From positions 28,126 through 92,125 of the forward strand of contig CAZRWU010000001.1 in the NCBI GenBank assembly GCA_964603915.1: a DNA stretch of 64,000 bases. The letters are read 5' to 3'. This stretch comes from REEP01 sp964603915. GTDB lineage: Bacteria > Pseudomonadota > Alphaproteobacteria > Rhodospirillales > Defluviicoccaceae. A program made the translations under genes and the position numbers. Below are positions 1 to 8,474 of this stretch, piece by piece; position 1 is the first letter of the stretch; every line of letters starts with the position of its first letter. The notes below the pieces were generated by a model that saw nothing but the letters and a program-made list of their open reading frames with translations, was not told the DNA's origin and did not search any database.

Positions 1-1742
1 TCCTGGGGCGCTCCCTTCATGAATTCGATCTCCTCGCCATAATAGAGACAGGGAATTCCGCGCGCCGTCCAGATCAGGTTGTAGGCCGCCGCGGCCATCC
101 ATTGCTCTCCCTTGAAGCGAAAGCGGAAATCGTTGTCCGGCCCGACGTCGTGGTTCTGCAGGAAGGTGACGAGCGTGGTGGGATCCCCGTAAATCCAGTC
201 CATGCTGAGGATTTGTCCGGTATTGGCGTAGGTGCCCCGGCTGACGGTGTCGCGGAAGGTGGAGAACAGGCCGAAGTCGAGAACGGCAAAGCCGGAGTCG
301 CCGCCGGAATTGGGGTTCCGCGGATCGTCGCCGAGGCGGGTGTACCACCACGGCCGGATGAACGAGGGTCCGTTGTCGCCGCCGCCGAGGTCGCCCCAGC
401 CGTAGCCCTTGACCAGGTTCTCGCCAAACACGAACAACCCAGGCTTGTGCGCCTTCCAGGCGTTGACGTACTCGAGAAGATTGTTGCGCTCGATATGCTT
501 GACGGTGTCGATGCGCAACGCGTCGACTCCCATGTCAAGATAACGGTTGATCGCGCCGATGATATAATCCTTGACGTTTTGCCGCCGCGTCGCGAGATCG
601 ATGCAGTCTCCGGCGATATGCTTGGTCTGCAGGGCCGCGCTTTCCCAATCGCCCCCCATGATAAAGCCTTCCTGATGATACCACTCCGGATCGAGCGTAT
701 TGGCGTCGATGCCGAAAAAACGGTTGGGATCGTAGCCGGCCTTGGGCACCGTCTCGCCCGTCTTGGGATCGACCAGGGGCGTTCTGCCCTCCGGGTCCGT
801 TGCGTGCCGTTCGCGGTACCAGCCGGGCGCGAGCGGATTGTCGATGTCATCGCGATTGGGCCAGGCATAGTTGCCAAGGTTCCCCTTGTAGGGACCATGG
901 TCGACGCGTCCCTGTTCCGAGCCTTGCGGAACGTAATATTTCATCGGCAGATGATCGATCCAGACCTTGCCGCGAATACCGAATTGGCATGAGTGGTTGA
1001 TCACCACGTCCTGAATGATCTTCATGCCCCGGGCATGCGCCTCGTCAATCAAGTCTTGATATGTGTACCCGGGCGATTCCAGGCGCGGATCGATGCGAGT
1101 CCAGTCATAGGGGTGATAACCGTGATAATCGAGGCCGCTGCGGTTTTCGACCGGCGGCGTGATCCAGATGGCGGTAAAACCGAGATCGCGGATGTAGTCG
1201 AGACGCTCGATCAATCCCTTGAAATCGCCCCGCCAGTGGGGATCTTCGGCCTCGCCGCGAGCATTGAACTTGATGCGGTCGCGGCAGAAAAAGTTGTTCG
1301 ACGGATCGCCGTCATAGAACCGGGTGGTGATCAGGAAGTAAATGGTCTCTTCTCGGAAGTCCGAGCCGCTGTTCCGGCTATCGATCCGGGATTGCGCCCC
1401 TGTCGCTGCGTCGCCGACACTTTCCACGGGCGTTTGCCTATCGCTGGCCGAAGGCGCCGGTGGAGGCGCGGGCTCTTGTTGCTCGAACCACCGGCCGTCG
1501 CGGTACCAGCCATCGCTCTCCCGGCGCAGGTTGCCGGTTTGCCGGCCACGGCCATCGTTGAACACGATGCTGGCGGCTTCTACGCTCTCGAAGCGATAGA
1601 CGTACCAGCCGTTTCCTTCGGCCGTCATCGCCGCTCCCGGCCATTCGGTGCCGTCTGCACCCGGGCGCGTCTCCCAAAAATGAATGTTTACCGGCTCAGC
1701 CCAATCAGCCGGCTTTTGAAAATGAACAGTCAAGGAGGTCAT
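1..1742 (-). CDS. GH13 alpha-amylase with N-terminal starch-binding module, C-terminus cut by window edge
   Basis: Hydrolyses alpha-1,4-glucans such as starch, glycogen or maltodextrin. The frame is open from an ATG at 1742 to base 1, about 580 codons, so the 3' end lies outside. Residues 1-90 look like a CBM26-type starch-binding module (short beta strands, NGWYVYRF, a GWYRDGRWFEQ end), followed by a Pro/Ala/Ser linker to about residue 130. The catalytic barrel shows all four GH13 blocks: DVVINHS (about 245-251), GVDALRIDTVKH with nucleophile Asp about 412, FGENL with acid Glu about 441, and FLQNHD with Asp about 532. No signal peptide is seen at the chosen start and the ribosome site before it is weak, so the enzyme may act on internal glycogen or an upstream start may exist. 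Exact glucan specificity cannot be told. Confidence 0.88.
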   Translation of the reverse strand, partial: MTSLTVHFQKPADWAEPVNIHFWETRPGADGTEWPGAAMTAEGNGWYVYRFESVEAASIVFNDGRGRQTGNLRRESDGWYRDGRWFEQQEPAPPPAPSASDRQTPVESVGDAATGAQSRIDSRNSGSDFREETIYFLITTRFYDGDPSNNFFCRDRIKFNARGEAEDPHWRGDFKGLIERLDYIRDLGFTAIWITPPVENRSGLDYHGYHPYDWTRIDPRLESPGYTYQDLIDEAHARGMKIIQDVVINHSCQFGIRGKVWIDHLPMKYYVPQGSEQGRVDHGPYKGNLGNYAWPNRDDIDNPLAPGWYRERHATDPEGRTPLVDPKTGETVPKAGYDPNRFFGIDANTLDPEWYHQEGFIMGGDWESAALQTKHIAGDCIDLATRRQNVKDYIIGAINRYLDMGVDALRIDTVKHIERNNLLEYVNAWKAHKPGLFVFGENLVKGYGWGDLGGGDNGPSFIRPWWYTRLGDDPRNPNSGGDSGFAVLDFGLFSTFRDTVSRGTYANTGQILSMDWIYGDPTTLVTFLQNHDVGPDNDFRFRFKGEQWMAAAAYNLIWTARGIPCLYYGEEIEFMKGAPQ

Positions 1743-1859
1743 TGCGGTTCTGTTCCGGACGGCAGGAGGAGAAACGGTTGGCACGCGAGCCGTACCACCA
1801 ACCGCCACGCTGGCAAAGCATTTCCTCCGCTTTGAAAGGAACAGAACGGGGACAGCGTG

Positions 1860-1889
1860 AAAAAGCCGCCCGATGCGGCGCAGGGCGGC
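1860..1889 (-). terminator. Rho-independent terminator after the PRC-barrel gene
   Basis: Read on the minus strand, a 7-bp GC stem (arms 1883-1889 and 1865-1871, GCCGCCC/GGGCGGC, 11-nt loop) is followed by five T residues (complement of 1860-1864). It lies about 80 bases past the stop of the PRC-barrel gene and ahead of the amylase gene on the same strand, so it should separate the two transcripts. Confidence 0.7.
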
Positions 1890-1902
1890 CGGGGGCGTCT
1901 AT

Positions 1903-1941
1903 GAGTGGCTCCGGGCGAAACCGTGTCCGCCGGAGCCACTC
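1903..1941. repeat. Perfect 12-bp inverted repeat, intergenic
   Basis: Arms at 1903-1914 and 1930-1941 (gagtggctccgg / ccggagccactc) are perfect complements around a 15-nt loop. No T-run follows on either strand. It sits between the PRC-barrel stop and the canonical terminator, so it may be a transcript-end stabilising hairpin or a repeat element. No second copy was noticed in the window. Confidence 0.55.
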
Positions 1942-1970
1942 AAGACGGATCGAGAAGAATGGACGACAGC

Positions 1971-2360
1971 CTAACCGGCAAACGTCCAATAGGGATCGAT
2001 GTTGTAATAGTCGTGAATGTGTTTCTCGAAATCCCGGTCCTCAAGCTGCCGCAGGTCGCTGGACGCCATCTGCGGAGCCTCCTCAAGCTTGGCGCGATCC
2101 ACGTCAACCACATAGCCGCCTTTATCGGTGTTGTACTTCAGCACGTTCCAGGGCAGCGCAATGCTCTCCTTGCCCATTCCTAGGATGCCGCCCGCGCTGA
2201 GTACGGCATAGGCCACCCTGCCCGAAATCTTGTCGATCATGATGTTGGAGACGGTTCCGACCTTGTCCCCCGCGGGATTGTAAACAGCGGTGCCCTCCAC
2301 CTTGTCCGCCGAAATCAGCCGGCCTCTCTCGTCCTGATTAAGTTGAGATTGCGTGGTCAT
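1971..2360 (-). CDS. PRC-barrel domain protein, 129 aa
   Basis: Small soluble protein with one PRC-barrel (photoreaction-centre H-subunit / RimM-like beta barrel) at about residues 18-85. Typical cues are the N-terminal SADKVEGTAVYNPAGDKVG stretch, the IDKISGRVAYAVLS strand pair and the LPWNVLKY segment. The C-terminus is charged and ends DYYNIDPYWTFAG. The ATG at 2360 is chosen over a longer open frame because GGGAG lies just upstream and the family begins here. Such proteins are common in alphaproteobacteria and often stress-related, but the ligand or partner is not known. It lies downstream of phaC on the same strand, 71 bases from the phaC stop, and could be co-transcribed. It has its own strong terminator. 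Confidence 0.85.
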   Translation of the reverse strand: MTTQSQLNQDERGRLISADKVEGTAVYNPAGDKVGTVSNIMIDKISGRVAYAVLSAGGILGMGKESIALPWNVLKYNTDKGGYVVDVDRAKLEEAPQMASSDLRQLEDRDFEKHIHDYYNIDPYWTFAG

Positions 2361-2431
2361 CTGCGTTGCTCCCTGCCCATCATTTGCATGGCCGTCACCA
2401 ACAACGGCGAGATGGCGAGAAAGTTCCGCGC

Positions 2432-4231
2432 CTACAGCGGCATGACATAAGAGCCCGGAGCATCTCCCAGAGCTGTCAACGCGCCGCCGCCGGGAACCCG
2501 GGCGGATACCATGTTTCCTTGACCTGACTGCCGCTTCACCCATGCGTCCCAATCGGTCCACCACGAGCCTTCGCGCCGTTTGGACTTGGAAAGCCAGCTT
2601 TCCGGATCGGCCGGCGGCGTGCGGTCCGAGGTCCAGTAGCCGTGCCTGTTTCCCGCCGGCGGGTTGATGATGCCGGAAATATGGCCACAGCCCGCCAACG
2701 TGAAGCGCACAGGGCCGGAAAGCAGGCGCATTCCCTTGTAGGCGGAACGCCACGGAGCGATGTGGTCCTCGCGGGTCGACAGGAAATACGTCGGAGCGCG
2801 AACCTTGCGCAGGTCGATGGCGTCGCCGGCGAGCGTCATTCCCCCCGGCTTGACCAGGACGTTCTCCTTGTAAATTTTCTGCAGGTAAAACGCATGCATG
2901 ACATACGGCATGGCCGTCGCGTCGCAATTCCAGTAAAGCAAGTCGAAGGGGAAGGAATCCTTGCCAAGCAGGTAATTATTGACGACGAACGACCAGATCA
3001 AATCGTTTTCCCGAAGAAGATTGAAAGTCGCCATCCGGCCCGCCTCGGGCCGCCCCTCGATCGCCGTTGCCTCTCGAAATTCCGCGATGGTGGCTTCGTC
3101 GATGAACACGCCGAGTTCGCCAGGTTCGGAGAAATCGAGCAAGGTGGCGAGGAAGGTGCCGGTGGCGATCGATTCGTCGCCCCTGCCGGCAAGATAAGCC
3201 ATCGCTGCGGCGAGAAGGACGCCGCCCACGCAATACGCCACGGCATTGACCTCGGCCTCTCCGGTTGCTTGCCGGATCACGTCGAGAGCGGTCAAGGGCC
3301 CCTCGCGCAGATAGTCCTCGAATCGCTTCTCGGCGACTCGCCCGGTCGGGTTCACCCATGAAATCAGAAAAACCGTGTGGCCCTGCGCGACGGCCCATTT
3401 GACCCACGATTTGCTCTCCCCAAGATCAACGATATAGAACTTGTTGATCCACGGCGGGATGAACAGAAGCGGCCGCTTGAGGACCATGTCGGTTGTCGGG
3501 CTATACTGGATCAACTCCATCAAATCGTTGCGGTAGATCACCTTTCCGGGAGATGTCGCCACCGTCTTGCCAACCGCGAAGCGCGGGTCCCATATCGAGC
3601 CGATTCCTTCAAGCGTGGTACCCCTCTCCAGATCGGAGAGCAGGCTTTCCAGGCCGCGAAGCAGATTCTCGCCGCCCGATTCGATTGTCGCCTGGATCAC
3701 CTCGGGGTTGGTGAAGGCAAAGTTGGTGGGAGACACGGCGTTGATGAACTGCCGCGTGTAGAATTCGACCTTTTGCTTCGTCGTACGATCGACGTTGTGA
3801 ACGTCATGAATCGTTCGCTCCAGCCAGCGGGAAACGAGAAGGTAAGACTGCTTGATGTAATTGAAGATTTCGTTTTCCCGCCACGCCGGGTGTTGAAACC
3901 GCAGGTCGCCCTTGAGCGGCTCGTAAAGCGGATCTGTCTGAAACCCAAGCATCCGAGTCGCCGTGTTCTGCCACAGCTCCATGTAGGCGGTCCACAAGGA
4001 TACCTGCGCCTGCGCAATGCGCGCCGGGTCGGTCACCATGTGCGTGGTGAGATCCGCGAAACTGCCTGCGATATCGAGGGATTCGGAGACGACGGCGCGC
4101 GAACCGGCGAGGGCGTTCCTCGTCATCCAATCGGTGAGAAGGCGCTGGCTGCGGTCGGCGATGTCGGCCAAGGAACGCGCCAATTGGGCAGGGTCAGACA
4201 AGATGCGGTCCGAGCCTTGTTGATCGGCCAT
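2432..4231 (-). CDS. phaC: Class I poly(3-hydroxyalkanoate) synthase
   Basis: Polymerises (R)-3-hydroxyacyl-CoA into PHA at the granule surface. At 599 aa it has the class I length. The N-terminal PhaC_N domain (about 90-260) contains the HPAWRENEIFNYIKQSY signature, and an alpha/beta-hydrolase core follows. The lipase-like box AYCVGG supplies the catalytic Cys (about 334). The triad is completed by Asp about 489 in EDHIAPW and His about 517 in GCGHISG. The C-terminal segment around residue 540-570 (tryptophan-rich, WLSKSKRREGSWW) is typical of class I enzymes. It is divergent from the OmpA-like lipoprotein gene and followed by the PRC-barrel gene. No phasin or phaAB genes are adjacent. With propionyl-CoA enzymes elsewhere in the window, hydroxyvalerate-containing polymer is possible, which is inference. 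Confidence 0.96.
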   Translation of the reverse strand: MADQQGSDRILSDPAQLARSLADIADRSQRLLTDWMTRNALAGSRAVVSESLDIAGSFADLTTHMVTDPARIAQAQVSLWTAYMELWQNTATRMLGFQTDPLYEPLKGDLRFQHPAWRENEIFNYIKQSYLLVSRWLERTIHDVHNVDRTTKQKVEFYTRQFINAVSPTNFAFTNPEVIQATIESGGENLLRGLESLLSDLERGTTLEGIGSIWDPRFAVGKTVATSPGKVIYRNDLMELIQYSPTTDMVLKRPLLFIPPWINKFYIVDLGESKSWVKWAVAQGHTVFLISWVNPTGRVAEKRFEDYLREGPLTALDVIRQATGEAEVNAVAYCVGGVLLAAAMAYLAGRGDESIATGTFLATLLDFSEPGELGVFIDEATIAEFREATAIEGRPEAGRMATFNLLRENDLIWSFVVNNYLLGKDSFPFDLLYWNCDATAMPYVMHAFYLQKIYKENVLVKPGGMTLAGDAIDLRKVRAPTYFLSTREDHIAPWRSAYKGMRLLSGPVRFTLAGCGHISGIINPPAGNRHGYWTSDRTPPADPESWLSKSKRREGSWWTDWDAWVKRQSGQGNMVSARVPGGGALTALGDAPGSYVMPL

Positions 4232-4429
4232 GACTCAATCCTTATGCTTACAGGGCAAGCGTCGAATCGCTGCACCGCCAACGCGTGCATGCCGTGCCGC
4301 CTCATCGGTAGCGGGCACATGTACCGGGCCATGAATGTATATCATGAGTTTATAAGCCGTCGACGGCGGCTGGGCAACGTTGGTGCACGAAACGAAGCTC
4401 CAAGTTGGCATGGGCACGGGAAGGAGACC

Positions 4430-5746
4430 ATGGCGAACACGGCTTATCGCAACAATGCGCGCCATCGGGCGGGTCGAGGCGGCGCCCGCCTCGGCATCGC
4501 GGTTTCGCTGGTGACGGCTGTCGGCGCGTGCTCATCCGTTCCGGACGCGGTCAACCCTGTCGAATGGTACAAAAGCGCCGAGCATGCCGTATTCGGCGGC
4601 ACGGCGGCGGACACAGAGACGACCTCACCCGAAACAACCGCATCCACCTACCGGCCGCCGGAGATTCCTGCGCGCGATCAGCCATTCCCGAATCTTGGGG
4701 AGGGGCCTGAGCGACCCGTGGTACGGTCACCGGCGGAAACCGCTCAGTTGACCGAGGGATTGGTCGCCGATCGCGCCCGCGCTCGTCATTCGGACTTGAG
4801 CATTCCTCTCCAGGGGATGTCCGGCGAACGCCGCATGGCCTTGCCGATGGCCTCGGAGGGTGCGCCCGTCGTGGCCTCGACCACCGCGCCGGAAGTGATC
4901 CGCACCCAGCTTGGCCCCGCTGCGGCGGCGACAGCCGAAGGGGGAGCGCAACGTCCCGTAAACTCGCGCAGGCCAACGGTTGGCGCGGAACGCGCCGAAG
5001 GTCCGACCGCTTCCGCTCCGGCGCAAGGTTCGCGGCCGGCTGCGGTCGCGGGCGCACAGGGAACCCGATCCCAGGGCCGGGTCGTCTTCAGCGACGCCCC
5101 ACCGCCGCCGTCGGCGAGTCCGGCGCCGCCGCCGCGTCCTCAGTTCAGCAATGCGCCGCCTGCAACTCTTGGCCTGTCGAGCGTGCCGTCGCAGACGCAA
5201 CCGCGCTTGGCGACACCTGATTCGGCCCCGGCGACGGCCACCGCCCTGCCCCCGCCGCCGCCGCTCCGCTCCGCTGCCGTCGGCGGCGGTGCGGCATCGA
5301 TCCCGGCTTCCGGCGTGGACGCGCCGGAAAATTCCTCTGCGGAAGAAATCCAAAACAGACCGGCCGAGGAAAATATGGCGGCCCTTGATCAAAGGCCCGG
5401 CTCGGCGGCGCGCTCGGAGCTTATCGCCACCATTCAGTTCAGCGGGAATGCCACGGAGTTTGGCGATTCCGAGCGAAACATACTGCGCCAGGTGGCTGCC
5501 CTGCATCAACAACGCGGCGGCATGATTCGGGTGATGTCGCACGGCGGCGATGGTCGTGGCGGCGATGATTCTGCGCAAGACGCGGCGGAGAACGATCAGA
5601 TCGCGCTTGAAAGAGCCAGTCTAGTCGCGCGAGAATTGATGCGGCTTGGCGTAAGAAGAGAGGAAATTCGCGCCGTGGCGGTGGCCGGTTCGGCGGCGCC
5701 GGAGGACAGCGTGGGGCAGGCCACGGAAATCTACTTCGTTTACTAG
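4430..5746 (+). CDS. OmpA-like C-terminal domain lipoprotein with long Pro/Ala-rich linker
   Basis: A 438-aa envelope protein. The ATG at 4430 follows a clear AAGGAG, although the open frame extends far upstream antisense to phaC. The N-terminus is basic, then hydrophobic, and ends in a lipobox, TAVGAC, with Cys about 34, so it should be lipid-anchored. Residues about 60-320 are low complexity and rich in Pro, Ala and Ser, with runs such as PPPPSASPAPPPRP, consistent with an extended periplasmic linker. The last 100 residues (ELIATIQFSGNATEFG onward, then ASLVARELMRLGVRREEIR) match the OmpA/MotB peptidoglycan-binding fold, but the loop after the first strand is Gly/Asp-rich and unusual. It probably tethers the outer or inner membrane to peptidoglycan. 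The partner is unknown. Confidence 0.75.
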   Translation: MANTAYRNNARHRAGRGGARLGIAVSLVTAVGACSSVPDAVNPVEWYKSAEHAVFGGTAADTETTSPETTASTYRPPEIPARDQPFPNLGEGPERPVVRSPAETAQLTEGLVADRARARHSDLSIPLQGMSGERRMALPMASEGAPVVASTTAPEVIRTQLGPAAAATAEGGAQRPVNSRRPTVGAERAEGPTASAPAQGSRPAAVAGAQGTRSQGRVVFSDAPPPPSASPAPPPRPQFSNAPPATLGLSSVPSQTQPRLATPDSAPATATALPPPPPLRSAAVGGGAASIPASGVDAPENSSAEEIQNRPAEENMAALDQRPGSAARSELIATIQFSGNATEFGDSERNILRQVAALHQQRGGMIRVMSHGGDGRGGDDSAQDAAENDQIALERASLVARELMRLGVRREEIRAVAVAGSAAPEDSVGQATEIYFVY

Positions 5747-5793
5747 AGTTGGTTCCGAAGGGCTGCTAATTTAGCGTGGATTGCGCCGGTGCT

Positions 5794-5829
5794 TCGGATG
5801 CCGGCATAAACCGCCGCAAGCGCATCCGA
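5794..5829 (+). terminator. Stem-loop after the OmpA-like lipoprotein gene, no U-tract
   Basis: Perfect 8-bp arms tcggatgc (5794-5801) and gcatccga (5822-5829) around a 20-nt loop, about 50 bases after the stop at 5746. No T-run follows, so termination is only a guess. It also lies in the leader of the following aminotransferase gene. Confidence 0.3.
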
Positions 5830-5942
5830 CGGTGGCTTGCTTGAAGCGATCATTCTATAGTCGGAACTATTGAGCGCCTGCATCGAGGCGTTATCGAACG
5901 CGACTCCGGCCCGCCCAGCCGGCTGTCCATGTGAGGAGTATC

Positions 5943-7154
5943 ATGCAAAGCGAATTCCATGCCATCCGGCGTCTGCCGCCTTACGTGTTTGCCGAGGTCA
6001 ACGCCATGAAGGCGCGGGCCCGGTCCGCAGGCGAAGACATCATCGACTTTGGCATGGGCAACCCCGACTTCCCAACGCCGAAACACATCGTCGACAAATT
6101 GACCGAGGCGGCGCAGGATCCGCGGACGCATCGCTACTCCGAGTCGCGAGGCATTAAAGGCTTGCGGCGGGCGTTGGCCGGCTACTACGGCCGCCGTTTC
6201 GGCGTCGACATCGATCCGGAGACGGAAGCGGTCGTCACCATCGGATCCAAGGAAGGGTTGGCGAACCTCGCGGGCGCGATCACCAGCCCCGGCGACGTCA
6301 TCCTCGTGCCCAATCCGAGCTACCCGATTCATCAGTTCGGCTTCATCATTGCCGGCGCCGCCGTGCGCAACATTCCCGTCGCCGCCGACGGCGATTTGCT
6401 TGCCGCCCTGCACCGCGCCGTGAAGCACAGCGTGCCCAAGCCGACGGCGGTTCTGCTGAATTATCCGAACAATCCGACCGCCGAGCTTGCCACTCTCGAC
6501 TTTTACGCCGAGGTCGTGAATTTTTGCCGGCAGCAAGAGATCTATGTTCTCTCCGATCTCGCCTACGCAGAAATTTACTTCAACGACAACCCGCCGCCGT
6601 CGATTCTTCAGGTGCCCGGCGCCAAGGACGTCGCCGTCGAATTCACTTCGATGAGCAAGACCTATTCGATGCCTGGCTGGCGAATTGGTTTCGCTTGCGG
6701 CAATCGGACGTTGATCGCGGCGCTGGCCCGGGTGAAGTCCTATGTCGACTACGGCGCGTTCACACCGATTCAGGTCGCGGCGACGGCGGCTCTCAACGGC
6801 CCGCAGGAGTGCGTGGTGGAGATGCGGGAGCACTACCGTCAACGCCGCGACGTGTTGATTTCAGGCTTGGTTGCCGCCGGCTGGGATGTGCCCTCGCCGC
6901 TGGCGACGATGTTCGCCTGGGCTCCGATTCCGCCTGCCTTCCAGCACCTCGGTTCGCTCGAATTCTCAAAGCTCGTGCTTCGGGAAGCGAAGGTCGCGGT
7001 CTCGCCGGGAATTGGCTTCGGCGAACATGGCGACAATCACGTTCGCTTCGCTCTTGTCGAGAACACCCACCGGATCCGCCAGGCCGTGCGCAGCATCAAG
7101 GCCTTCCTTAGCCGCTATCACAACGTGATCGACGGCACCGAAGCAGCCGAATAA
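5943..7154 (+). CDS. Class I/II PLP aminotransferase, AlaC/DapL-like
   Basis: Fold-type I PLP aminotransferase of 403 aa, in the group annotated as alanine, glutamate-pyruvate or LL-diaminopimelate aminotransferase-like. The start is the ATG at 5943, four bases after AGGAG; an in-frame GTG at 5931 overlaps that site and is less likely. Visible landmarks are IDFGMGNPDFPTP near residue 35, NYPNNPT (substrate/PLP loop, about 170), the SDLAYAEI strand (about 200) and the PLP lysine in SMSKTYSMPGWRIG (about 237). It is 20 bases ahead of homoserine dehydrogenase and probably co-transcribed with it and recJ, which points to aspartate-family amino acid metabolism. Exact substrate is not decidable from sequence. 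Confidence 0.9.
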   Translation: MQSEFHAIRRLPPYVFAEVNAMKARARSAGEDIIDFGMGNPDFPTPKHIVDKLTEAAQDPRTHRYSESRGIKGLRRALAGYYGRRFGVDIDPETEAVVTIGSKEGLANLAGAITSPGDVILVPNPSYPIHQFGFIIAGAAVRNIPVAADGDLLAALHRAVKHSVPKPTAVLLNYPNNPTAELATLDFYAEVVNFCRQQEIYVLSDLAYAEIYFNDNPPPSILQVPGAKDVAVEFTSMSKTYSMPGWRIGFACGNRTLIAALARVKSYVDYGAFTPIQVAATAALNGPQECVVEMREHYRQRRDVLISGLVAAGWDVPSPLATMFAWAPIPPAFQHLGSLEFSKLVLREAKVAVSPGIGFGEHGDNHVRFALVENTHRIRQAVRSIKAFLSRYHNVIDGTEAAE

Positions 7155-7174
7155 CCGGCGCAAGAGCAGCGAGC

Positions 7175-8464
7175 ATGCAAGATCCTCTGCGCGTCGCCAT
7201 TGCCGGCCTGGGGACGGTCGGCGCCGGCACAGCCAGGCTGCTGCAGACCAATAGCGGGCTTTTGCGGCAGCGCACCGGACGCGACATCGTCATCACCGCG
7301 GTCTCGGACCTGGACCGCCGAGACAGGGGCCTCGCCCTTCAAGATTGCGTTTGGCATCACGATGCGGTGGCGATGGCGCAAAGCGCCGATGCGGATGTCG
7401 TCGTCGAGCTGATCGGCGGGTCCGAAGGCGTGGCCAAGGCGGTGTGCGAGGCGGCCATCGCCGCCGGCCGCCATGTCGTCACCGCCAACAAGGCGCTGAT
7501 CGCTCATCACGGCACTGCGCTGGCCAAGGCGGCGGAAGCCGCTGGCGTTTCCCTTGCCTACGAAGCCGCCGTCGGCGGCGGAATTCCCATTATCAAGTCG
7601 TTGCGGGAAGGGCTCGTCGGCAACGCCCACACGCGTATCTATGGCATTCTTAACGGAACGAGCAACTACATCTTGACCGCGATGCGCGAGGGCGGGAGGG
7701 AGTTCGCTGAGGTCTTGGCGGAAGCGCAGGCGCTCGGGTATGCGGAAGCCGATCCCAGCTTCGATGTCGATGGGATCGACACCGCGCACAAGCTCGCCAT
7801 TCTCGCCAGCGTCGCTTTCGGTTGCACCGTCGATTTCGCCGCCATTCACGTCGAGGGGATCCGTTACATATCCGCGGTGGACATCGCTTTCGCCGAGGAA
7901 CTGGGCTATCGCATCAAGCTGCTCGGCATCGCCAAGCTGACGGCGTCGGGTGTCGAGCGGCGTGTCCATCCGTGCATGGTGCCGCTTGGTGCGCCGATCG
8001 CTCATGTCGAAGGCGTGTTCAACGCCATCGTCGCCGATGGCGATTTTGTCGATACCATCATGCAAGTGGGGCGCGGCGCGGGCGAGCGGCCGACCGCTTC
8101 GGCCGTGGTCGCCGACATTTCCGACATCGCGAGAGGCCAGCGGGTGCCGACATTCGCGGTGCCGGCATCGCAACTGCGCGACCTGCCCGCCGCCGCGATG
8201 GATAGTCATCGCGGCGCCTACTATGTCCGCCTCATGGTGCTCGACAAGCCCGGCGTGTTCGCCGATATTGCCGCCATCTTGCGCGATCATGCCGTTTCGA
8301 TGGAAGCCGTGATTCAACGCGCTCGCACCCCGGGAGAGGCCGTGCCGGTTGTGCTGACGACGCACGATTCCGAGGAAGGAGCCATGGTGCGGGCTCTCGA
8401 TGCCATTTTCGCGCTCGAAACATGCGTGGAGCCGCCACGCATGATCCGCATCGAGCCATTCTAG
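7175..8464 (+). CDS. hom: Homoserine dehydrogenase with C-terminal ACT domain
   Basis: NAD(P)-dependent reduction of aspartate semialdehyde to homoserine, the branch to threonine, methionine and isoleucine. At 429 aa it has the usual length for the long bacterial form. The Rossmann start reads VAIAGLGTVGAGTARLL. VTANKALIAHHG and NGTSNYILTAM mark the dimerisation/catalytic region, and GYAEADPSFDVDGIDTAHKL is the family signature. The ACT domain spans roughly 350-425 (YYVRLMVLDKPGVFADIAAILRDH), implying threonine feedback control. It sits between the aminotransferase and recJ, all on the plus strand with short gaps. In many alphaproteobacteria a glpX gene lies between hom and recJ; here it is absent. 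Confidence 0.97.
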   Translation: MQDPLRVAIAGLGTVGAGTARLLQTNSGLLRQRTGRDIVITAVSDLDRRDRGLALQDCVWHHDAVAMAQSADADVVVELIGGSEGVAKAVCEAAIAAGRHVVTANKALIAHHGTALAKAAEAAGVSLAYEAAVGGGIPIIKSLREGLVGNAHTRIYGILNGTSNYILTAMREGGREFAEVLAEAQALGYAEADPSFDVDGIDTAHKLAILASVAFGCTVDFAAIHVEGIRYISAVDIAFAEELGYRIKLLGIAKLTASGVERRVHPCMVPLGAPIAHVEGVFNAIVADGDFVDTIMQVGRGAGERPTASAVVADISDIARGQRVPTFAVPASQLRDLPAAAMDSHRGAYYVRLMVLDKPGVFADIAAILRDHAVSMEAVIQRARTPGEAVPVVLTTHDSEEGAMVRALDAIFALETCVEPPRMIRIEPF

Positions 8465-8474
8465 AGGGCTGCCT

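Noticed and set aside
102..1835. Plus-strand frames at the start of the window
   Set aside because: Antisense to the amylase, whose four catalytic blocks are clear on the minus strand.
3377..4429. Upstream extension of the OmpA-like lipoprotein frame across phaC
   Set aside because: The extension is antisense to phaC; lipobox and AAGGAG mark the true start at 4430.
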